NCBI GenBank assembly: GCA_965178525.1
Contig: CBCXVS010000355.1
Span: 1-6,605 of the forward strand
Reading direction: 5' to 3'
Source: CBCXVS01 sp965178525
GTDB lineage: Bacteria > Tectomicrobia > Entotheonellia > Entotheonellales > Entotheonellaceae
DNA: 6,605 nt
Shown: positions 1-5,315 of the stretch, in pieces
Numbering within the stretch: the stretch's first letter is position 1
Layout: each line of letters opens with the position of its first letter
The notes under the pieces: model-generated
Databases searched by the model: none
What the model saw: only the letters and a program-made list of their open reading frames with translations
Told to the model about the DNA's origin: nothing
Position numbers and translations under genes: made by a program

Positions 1-2
1 CG

Positions 3-80
3 GGCGTCAAATTGCCCTTAAATACCTCCGCCGACATCAATCGTATAGGCATCATAGGCGATAAGCGGGAATTGCTGTAG
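3..80 (+). CDS. Possible C-terminal end of an upstream gene (partial)
   Basis: An open frame runs in from the left edge and ends at a TAG at 78-80. It encodes about 25 residues ending in NRIGIIGDKRELL. The composition looks protein-like and the strand matches the following genes, so this may be the tail of a gene that begins outside the window. Another frame is also open until position 64 and encodes an Arg/His-rich peptide that looks less natural. No family can be recognised from so short a piece. If the call is right, the next gene begins about 70 bases downstream. Confidence 0.3.
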   Translation, partial: GVKLPLNTSADINRIGIIGDKRELL

Positions 81-99
81 TATATCCGCATTATGTTAT
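72..99 (+). promoter_or_regulatory. Weak candidate sigma70-type promoter before the TPR gene
   Basis: TTGCTG (72-77) and TGTTAT (94-99) are separated by 16 bases in a locally A+T-rich stretch about 50 bases before the TPR protein start. They match the -35 and -10 consensus at only three and four of six positions. The call rests on spacing and location and is weak. The gene may instead be read from further upstream. Confidence 0.2.
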
Positions 100-150
100 C
101 ATCCCATTCGAAATTCAGAATGTGGTGACTATCTTGAAAAGATTATCACA

Positions 151-828
151 ATGGTCGACAACATGGGCATTGCGTTCGCCTTCCTGCTCTACGTCACCCT
201 CTTCCGTCTCACGATCATTGCCACCGGCGTGATTAGCATTGTGTTGGGGTATCGCCTGTTTTGTCGCGGTATCTGGCCGGATAGCAGCGTCGGCCAGGAG
301 ACGTATATCGAGGCAAATGTGGCAGGGTCGCGCTTCACGCTCAAAAATGCGGCGCCAGGGACGTGTTTCGCGCTGTTTGGTGTGCTCGTTATTAGCGTCA
401 TGTTGGTACAGAGTCCTCCGGGGTTCAGTTTTGAAACGCTCAACAACGCTTCGAAGCTGGTACTCCGTGGTGGTGAAGACAACACATTACAAACCTTGAC
501 GCAAGCGGGCATCGAGTATGAGAGGCAACATAACACGGACAAGGCCATGGCGGCTTATCGAGAGGCCGTGACTTTGGCAGCGCTTCCGATGAATTATCTG
601 GCCTGGCTTTACCAGAAAGAGGGGCAATTTGACAAAGGTCTGCCACTTGCTCGGGTAGCGGTTATGGTGATGCCTGACAACGCTGATATCATCGATACGC
701 TCGCTGTGATCCTGTGTAAGGCTGGGGAAGACGCCGAAGCTCTGCACTCGATAGGCAAGGCTGCTGAGCTGAACCCGACTCGATACGCCCTGCAGCTAGA
801 AAAATTCAAAAGCGGTTCCTGTGAGTAA
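151..828 (+). CDS. Membrane-anchored TPR-repeat protein
   Basis: The 225-residue product has a long hydrophobic stretch near the N-terminus (about residues 6-36) and a second one (about 68-86). Between them is a short polar segment of about 30 residues. A helical C-terminal region (about 115-210) carries roughly three tetratricopeptide-like repeats: one around EYERQHNTDKAMAAYREAV, one around YLAWLYQKEGQFDKGLPLAR, and one around LAVILCKAGEDAEALHSI ending in ELNP. TPRs are protein-interaction scaffolds, so this is probably an inner-membrane adaptor. The side of the membrane that the repeats face is not determined here. The ATG at 151 has no clear Shine-Dalgarno, and an in-frame ATG at 163 is an alternative start. 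The gene lies 17 bases before the caspase-like gene on the same strand, so the two products probably work together. The specific role is unknown. Confidence 0.75.
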   Translation: MVDNMGIAFAFLLYVTLFRLTIIATGVISIVLGYRLFCRGIWPDSSVGQETYIEANVAGSRFTLKNAAPGTCFALFGVLVISVMLVQSPPGFSFETLNNASKLVLRGGEDNTLQTLTQAGIEYERQHNTDKAMAAYREAVTLAALPMNYLAWLYQKEGQFDKGLPLARVAVMVMPDNADIIDTLAVILCKAGEDAEALHSIGKAAELNPTRYALQLEKFKSGSCE

Positions 829-845
829 CCGTGAGGGAGAATGCC

Positions 846-2006
846 ATGATGAGAAAACGTCTGAGAATATTCGCTGTCATATTATCTACGATAATCGTAT
901 GTGGGCTTGCAAAGAATACCGCGGCGCAATATTACGATAGCAGTTATGCACTCGTCATCGGCATCGATATATATCCTTCTCTGCAATGGCCGAACCTCAG
1001 ATATGCTGTCAAGGATGCCAAAAGCATGGCCAAATTCTTGAGGCAACAAGGGTTTAAGGTCACGACGCTCTACGATGCGCAAGCCACTGGAACCAACATT
1101 ATTGCCAAGATGCAAAATCATCTTGCTCGTCAGGTTGCAAAGAATGACCGCATTTTGGTCTTTTTTGCCGGACACGGCTATACTGAAACGCTCGGCGGTG
1201 GGGATTTTGGGTACATCGTGCCCTACGATGGTACCTCAAGCAGTGCCTCATATATTTCCATGGAGACACTCAGAACGCAATCCCTCAAGATGGGCAATGC
1301 CAAGCACCAATTATTTATCATGGATGCATGTTATGGCGGCCTATTGGGATTGAGAAGTGGCGCCATTCCCGCCACGATCCCCAACTATCTGGATGAAATC
1401 ACGAAGCGCCGAGCTCGGCAGGTGCTCATGGCGGGGGGTAAGGATCAGCAGGTCGTGGATAATGGCCCAGGGCAGCACAGCGTGTTTACGGGAGAGCTGT
1501 TAAAAGCTCTTGAAGAAGGCAAGGCCGACCTCAACCGCGATGGATATATAACCTTTTCGGAATTAGCAGCTTACATCGTTCCTGCGGCATCCAATGCCTA
1601 TCAAACGCCATCGGTTGCCCAACTGCCCCGACATCAATTGGGAGAATTTGTATTTCGGTCGCCCCAGCGCAGGCCACGGACCCACGTAATAGTAGCTTAT
1701 GTTCCTGATAACGCGGTGACGCGTGGTTCGATCACGGAATTACCTTTTTTCATGACCCGCCTTGTCAGTGCACAAGACCTGCGTGACAAAAATCAATGGG
1801 ATTTGGATGTCATGCGTAATGAAATTTATGCCCGTCATGGCCGCCGTTTCAAGCGTAAGGATTTGCAGGACTATTTTAATGATCCACCATGGTATTCCCC
1901 TCAATATGATCCTAAAGAATTTCCAGTATCACTTCTTACTAAGACTCAACAGGAAAATGCTAAATTCATTCGGGACTACCAGAGAAAACATGAAAACCTT
2001 CAATAG
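846..2006 (+). CDS. Secreted caspase-fold (C14-like) protein with C-terminal YARHG domain
   Basis: The 386-residue product starts with a Sec signal peptide: basic MMRKRLR, a hydrophobic core, then a likely cut after TAA at about residue 27. A caspase/metacaspase-type domain (about 33-270) follows. It opens with YALVIGIDIYPSLQ, and the catalytic dyad is visible as His110 in FFAGHGY and Cys162 in IMDACYGG. Near its end an EF-hand-like loop, DLNRDGYITFSEL (228-240), may bind calcium, as in many bacterial and plant metacaspases. Residues about 305-380 form a YARHG domain (NEIYARHGRRF, then WYSP), a small extracytoplasmic module of unknown function. I chose the ATG at 846 because GAGGGAG (833-839) sits 6 bases before it. 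ATG 849 and GTG 831 are alternatives. The gene follows the TPR gene by 17 bases and overlaps the amidase start by 17 bases. Peptidase activity and its substrate are inferred; export is well supported. Confidence 0.88.
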   Translation: MMRKRLRIFAVILSTIIVCGLAKNTAAQYYDSSYALVIGIDIYPSLQWPNLRYAVKDAKSMAKFLRQQGFKVTTLYDAQATGTNIIAKMQNHLARQVAKNDRILVFFAGHGYTETLGGGDFGYIVPYDGTSSSASYISMETLRTQSLKMGNAKHQLFIMDACYGGLLGLRSGAIPATIPNYLDEITKRRARQVLMAGGKDQQVVDNGPGQHSVFTGELLKALEEGKADLNRDGYITFSELAAYIVPAASNAYQTPSVAQLPRHQLGEFVFRSPQRRPRTHVIVAYVPDNAVTRGSITELPFFMTRLVSAQDLRDKNQWDLDVMRNEIYARHGRRFKRKDLQDYFNDPPWYSPQYDPKEFPVSLLTKTQQENAKFIRDYQRKHENLQ

Positions 2007-2654
2007 AAATAAACTTGTAATATATGTTTTACTTAAAATATATGTTATGAGTTCTATAAGTATATTTAATCATTTTTATTACATTGTTGCGCATGTAGAA
2101 GGATCAAAAATTATAAAGAATGATAAAATAGAAAAAAACAATACGATTATTTATCGTCCTATGCCTTTTGGAGAAAATAGAAAACGCTTAACTTTAGAAT
2201 ATATTAAATATCATTAACACCTGAATCGTTATCTATACGGCGCTGGAGAATTCGAAAAGCAGGCAAAGTAAATGTTTCTTCCCAATTTATAGTTGATCGT
2301 GATGGCGCTATCTATCAGATCATGCCGGAAAACTGGATGGCACGGCATACTATTGGTCTAAACCGTTTGGCGATTGGGATTGAAAATGTCGGGGGGCCTA
2401 AGTGGCCTCTTACGGATGCGCAGTTAGAAGCCAATGCCTGGCTTGTTCGGTACCTATACCAGAAGTATGAGACCATTCAATATCTGATCGGGCATCATGA
2501 ATATTTACGTTTTCGCGGGACGCCTTTATGGCAAGAGAAGGACCCATCATACTTTACAGTGAAGCAAGATCCCGGCGATCATTTCATGACAAAACTTCGA
2601 CATAAGCTCAACGATATGACCCTATTGGATCACTACGAACAATCTCCCCCATAG
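1990..2654 (+). pseudogene. Broken N-acetylmuramoyl-L-alanine amidase (Amidase_2 family)
   Basis: The intact ancestor would cleave the bond between N-acetylmuramic acid and L-alanine in peptidoglycan. The first piece (ATG 1990 to TAA 2215-2217, 75 codons) has a hydrophobic signal or anchor (about residues 9-31) and the family's entry motif PMPFGENRKRLTLEYIKYH. The frame then changes. The second piece is open from about 2208 to TAG 2652-2654. It reads KVNVSSQFIVDRDGAIYQIMP, WMARHTIGLN, IGIENVGG, GHHEY and KQDPGDHFM, all typical of this family. GHHEY and KQDPGD hold the likely second histidine and the aspartate zinc ligands. Between the pieces, the segment that normally carries the first zinc histidine (of the IVLHWT type) is absent, so a frameshift alone does not explain the damage. 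The start overlaps the caspase-like gene. The first piece is very A+T-rich. The second piece has its first ATG at 2322, which would give only the C-terminal part. Confidence 0.8.
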
Positions 2655-2690
2655 TCACGCTGGCTATGGCGAAGCCAAGGGGTAAACTCA
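2646..2690. terminator. Hairpin-forming gap between convergent genes
   Basis: The short gap between the amidase remnant and the convergent small gene holds two overlapping inverted repeats: CCATAG (2649-2654) with CTATGG (2664-2669), and TGGCT (2661-2665) with AGCCA (2673-2677), the latter within a wider CCCC...GGGG pair. They are mutually exclusive stems. No T-run follows on either strand, so a role as a bidirectional terminator is suggested by position only. Confidence 0.3.
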
Positions 2691-2966
2691 TTAATTTAGC
2701 CTTTCTACTGAAGTCAGCCAAACATCGTTTTTCTCGATCTGGTATCTGTCAATATCTACCTTCTCTTTGGTCCAGAGATCTCTGTAGCCCCAATTGCCAA
2801 GAACCTCACCCTCGACGAGAACGCGATCAACCTCGCATCCGTCTACAATGATCTTGCACTCCAAAGCCTCAATGTGTTTCGAGATGGTCTCTAACTCACC
2901 GGTGAAAACGGTCTTGTCACCGATGTAGAATACATTCTTAACCTTCATTTTAAATCCATGAGTCAC
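2691..2966 (-). CDS. Small protein of unknown function
   Basis: I do not recognise this protein. It has about 91 residues from a GTG at 2966, or 85 from the ATG at 2948, which gives MKVKNVFYIGDKTVFTGEL. The GTG is preceded by GGGAGAG at a short distance, which favours it. The ATG gives the more natural N-terminus but lacks a well-placed Shine-Dalgarno. The sequence is soluble and acidic to neutral, with alternating hydrophobic residues (CKIIVDGCEVDRVLVEGEVLG) that suggest beta strands, a central GNWGYRDLW, and no signal peptide or membrane helix. It converges on the amidase remnant and lies downstream of the flavin oxidoreductase operon, on the same strand but beyond a terminator-like hairpin. 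It may therefore have its own weak promoter or depend on read-through. Reading through in the other frames looks less protein-like. Confidence 0.55.
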   Translation of the reverse strand: MTHGFKMKVKNVFYIGDKTVFTGELETISKHIEALECKIIVDGCEVDRVLVEGEVLGNWGYRDLWTKEKVDIDRYQIEKNDVWLTSVERLN

Positions 2967-3005
2967 AATCTCTCCCAGGCAGATCAACGCCCTCAAGACG
3001 AAAGA

Positions 3006-3024
3006 GCGCGCCTATACGGCGCGC
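3006..3024 (-). terminator. Rho-independent terminator-like hairpin after the oxidoreductase gene
   Basis: GCGCGCC (3006-3012) and GGCGCGC (3018-3024) form a perfect 7-bp all-G/C stem around a 5-base loop. The hairpin starts about 43 bases past the stop codon of the - strand luciferase-like gene. On that strand it is followed by TCTTTCGTCTT, a pyrimidine- and T-rich tail. This fits an intrinsic terminator, although the tail is interrupted. Confidence 0.5.
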
Positions 3025-3066
3025 CTACAAATAACATCTGCGTTTACCGATCCTTCATGCCTCGAC

Positions 3067-4293
3067 TCACGCCCCCACCGGCTGCAACTCCGCCGCCGGC
3101 GTCTGCGCCAGGCTCACCGGCGTGTCGAGATCGAACGGGCTATTGAGTTCCAGCTCCTTGCCGATCTCCCGCAGCGCCGGCATCACTTCCTGCCCCATCA
3201 GACGAATGCAATCCATGGAATCCTCATGCGTCACCTTGCCATCGTTGCCCCACAACGCCAGGATTGACGGACGGGTGTCCTCGAGGATTTGGCGCAGCGA
3301 CTGGATCACCTGATCCGGCGTGCCACAGATAATATTCTTATCCGCCAGTTGTTTCTCAAAGGGATCGGCCCGGCGGTCGAGCTGCGTTTGCGCCCGCAAG
3401 CGCCGGGACGCAGCGGAACTGTAGCCCGGCGGGCTAAACCACACCGGATGGCCAAGCCCGGTAAATTCCCCGAGCATCCACATAAATTCGCGCCCATTGC
3501 GCAGCGCCTTTTCCTCACTATCGGCCACGTGGCACCGAATCAGATAGCCCCGCTGCTCCGGACCCGATTCATAGCCGACCCGCTTCGCTGTCTCATCGTA
3601 AATCCCCCAGATATCCAGGGTTTGCTGCACGGTCGTGTTGAGGCAGATATAGGGATAGCGATGCTCAGCCGCCCAGACGATGGTTTCGGCGCTGGACACA
3701 CCGGGGATCCAGATGCGCGGGTGCGGTTGCTGCAGCGGCAGCGACCACGGATTGACGACGCGGAACTGATAGTGATCGCCCTCCCACCGAAACGGACCGG
3801 GCTCCGACCAGATCTTCACGATGAGATCGTGCGCTTCCTCGAAGCGCTCGCGGTTGTAGGCCGGGTTGACGTTGTTCGAGAGCTGCTCTGTGCCCCCGCC
3901 GCGCACAAAACCCGAGACCAGCCGGCCTTTGGAGACCATGTCGATCATCCCCAGTTCTTCGGCAATCTGGATGGGATTGTCGTTCACCGGCAGGGGATTG
4001 CCCAACAGGACGATCTTGACCCGCTTGGTCGTCGCCGCCAGGATGCCCGCATACATATTGACCCGAGCTTGCATGCAAAAGGGGGCGTTGTGGTGCTCGT
4101 TCAGCATAATCCCGTCCACACCCATTTCTTCCGCGTACAAATACTCCTCCAGCCGCTCATTGTAGAGGCGGCTGCCTTCGGCCGGGCTGAAATATTGGTT
4201 CGAGAACATGAGGGCGCTGACGCCCCCCTGTTTCAGGGCCTCTTCCTCCGGATAGGCCGACATGGGCTGCTCGGTAAAATACATGAGATGCAT
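3067..4293 (-). CDS. Luciferase-like (LLM class) flavin-dependent oxidoreductase
   Basis: The 408-residue product fits the bacterial luciferase-like TIM-barrel family, which uses reduced FMN or F420 to oxidise small organic substrates, often as a monooxygenase. Visible family marks are the N-terminal strand MHLMYFTEQP, NEHH at 65-68 (the active-site histidine region), and NPLPVNDNPIQIAEELGMID then SKGRLVSGFVRG (about 99-132), the typical luciferase-family signature. Later come PHPRIWIPG and a C-terminal GTPDQVIQSLR helix. There is no signal peptide, so it is cytoplasmic. It is at the long end of the usual 300-400 residues because of an N-terminal insert and a Pro/Ala-rich tail. The ATG at 4293 has GAGAGGAGA upstream at good spacing. 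The gene begins 34 bases after the alpha/beta hydrolase stop, so the two form an operon. The substrate is unknown, and cofactor choice cannot be read from the sequence. Confidence 0.88.
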   Translation of the reverse strand: MHLMYFTEQPMSAYPEEEALKQGGVSALMFSNQYFSPAEGSRLYNERLEEYLYAEEMGVDGIMLNEHHNAPFCMQARVNMYAGILAATTKRVKIVLLGNPLPVNDNPIQIAEELGMIDMVSKGRLVSGFVRGGGTEQLSNNVNPAYNRERFEEAHDLIVKIWSEPGPFRWEGDHYQFRVVNPWSLPLQQPHPRIWIPGVSSAETIVWAAEHRYPYICLNTTVQQTLDIWGIYDETAKRVGYESGPEQRGYLIRCHVADSEEKALRNGREFMWMLGEFTGLGHPVWFSPPGYSSAASRRLRAQTQLDRRADPFEKQLADKNIICGTPDQVIQSLRQILEDTRPSILALWGNDGKVTHEDSMDCIRLMGQEVMPALREIGKELELNSPFDLDTPVSLAQTPAAELQPVGA

Positions 4294-4327
4294 GACGATC
4301 TCCTCTCTTTTCCCCTTGGTAAGGCCG

Positions 4328-5113
4328 TTACGACCCTGAGATAAAATCGGTTACAACGTCGGCGAGTTCCTGCGGCTTTTCCACGTCCATGCAATGACCA
4401 CAGCCGTCGAGCGCATGCAGTTTGGCATTGGCAAGCGACGCCACATAGCGATGCGCACAACTCACCGGAACGACGGCGTCTTCCTTGCTGTATACGACCA
4501 GCGTTGGCGTCTCAACACCGCCCATCAGAATGGGCAGGGCCTGGTTGAACATATATGGCTTCCAGGCGACTCGAACGGTCATTTCCCGGTTGATCTCCCA
4601 CGCTTCTCGCTGATCGACCGTCGTCTCTTTGCCGTACAGCGCTTCGAACTTGGCCGGATCGTGGAAGCATTGCTTCACATACTCCTCGCCGGAGACCAGA
4701 AACTGGTCCGCGATTTCGCCCTCTGGCGGCTGCACACCCACGGCGCCAATCAGCACCATGCGTTCGAACTGGCGTTGACACATGGTGGCCATCTCGGCCG
4801 CGACCCAGCCGCCAAATCCCAAGCCAACGACCGGCAGGGTCTGCAAGCCCAGGACGTTCAGGAGCCAGAGATGGGTGAGCGCCATGTCCCGCACGCTGCG
4901 CATCCACTCCGGACGCTCTGAGGCGCCAAAGCCCGGATGCGTCGGGATGTACACCGTAAACCGTTGGCTAAGTTCGTCATAAAAAGGGAGCCAGCCCGGG
5001 CTCCCGATATCGTCTTGGAAAAGAAGGAGGGGGCTGCCTTGGCCGCCTTTCATGAGGTGGACCTTGCCAAAGCCGACCTCGATAGTTTCCTCTGCGTGGC
5101 TCGTGCTACTCAT
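4328..5113 (-). CDS. Alpha/beta-hydrolase-fold protein lacking the nucleophile serine
   Basis: The 261-residue product has the alpha/beta-hydrolase layout: strand LLLFQ, then VYIPTHPGFGASERP (the usual DxPGxGxS region), the nucleophile elbow VVGLGFGGWVAAEMA (95-109), a cap region (about 130-195), TPTLVVYSKEDAVVP with the acid Asp212, and GCGHCMDVEKPQE with His240. In active relatives the elbow reads G-x-S-x-G; here the third position is Gly99. The oxyanion region, usually HG, reads FQDD (32-35). The acid and base are therefore kept while the nucleophile is lost, and ordinary ester hydrolysis is unlikely. Cofactor-free oxygenase, lyase, or binding and chaperone roles are possible alternatives. 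I chose ATG 5113 because GGGAGA lies just upstream; the frame stays open to 5200, but that extension would overlap the promoter. It is the first gene of the operon with the luciferase-like oxidoreductase, which suggests a shared pathway. Confidence 0.85.
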   Translation of the reverse strand: MSSTSHAEETIEVGFGKVHLMKGGQGSPLLLFQDDIGSPGWLPFYDELSQRFTVYIPTHPGFGASERPEWMRSVRDMALTHLWLLNVLGLQTLPVVGLGFGGWVAAEMATMCQRQFERMVLIGAVGVQPPEGEIADQFLVSGEEYVKQCFHDPAKFEALYGKETTVDQREAWEINREMTVRVAWKPYMFNQALPILMGGVETPTLVVYSKEDAVVPVSCAHRYVASLANAKLHALDGCGHCMDVEKPQELADVVTDFISGS

Positions 5114-5315
5114 CGCTTCTCCCTTATCACACAATCTCCTCTCGCAGCAGGGGCTCGTCTCGATCATCACCATAGTAAAAGGGCTTCCTGGCCCTGTCAA
5201 CCATGAGGCGATGTGGCCAGCACAAGCGGGCCTTGCACTTCGTGCGCAACTCGTATACCGTATGCGCGACGTATGTGAGACCGAACGTGTGAGCTATTGG
5301 AAACGGGAGGTAAGC
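5114..5315. promoter_or_regulatory. Divergent intergenic region with possible operator
   Basis: This 202-base region separates the hydrolase operon from the amine oxidase gene and should hold both promoters. The - strand promoter is clear. For the + strand I see only TTGCAC (5233-5238) followed by A+T-poor sequence with TATACC (5253-5258) at 15 bases, a poor match. Around 5251-5262 the sequence GTATACCGTATG holds the near-palindrome ATACCGTAT, which could be a regulator site. No regulator gene lies next to it in this window. Confidence 0.35.
5172..5200 (-). promoter_or_regulatory. Sigma70-type promoter of the hydrolase-oxidoreductase operon
   Basis: On the - strand a perfect TTGACA (5195-5200) is followed after exactly 17 bases by TACTAT (5172-5177), which matches four of six -10 positions. 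Transcription would start near 5165, giving a leader of about 50 bases before the ATG at 5113. Between the boxes lies GGGC...GCCC (5181-5194), a short inverted repeat that could be an operator but may be chance. Confidence 0.6.

Noticed and set aside
2195..2225. Programmed ribosomal frameshift joining the two amidase pieces
   Set aside because: There is no convincing slippery heptamer, and a frameshift would not supply the missing zinc-ligand segment.
2233..3022. Shared 11-mer CTATACGGCGC at about 2233 and 3012 as a mobile-element or attachment repeat
   Set aside because: A repeat of this length is expected by chance in a window of this size, and nothing flanks the pair consistently.
3289..4344. 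351-codon open frame on the + strand opposite the luciferase-like gene
   Set aside because: It is antisense to a clear family member, its translation is rich in Arg, His, Pro and Leu as expected of G+C-rich shadow frames, and it shows no domain.
5052..5315. Upstream extension of the amine oxidase frame to an ATG at 5052
   Set aside because: The extension overlaps the divergent promoter and the hydrolase start, and it would bury the Tat signal. The ATG at 5316 has an ideal Shine-Dalgarno.
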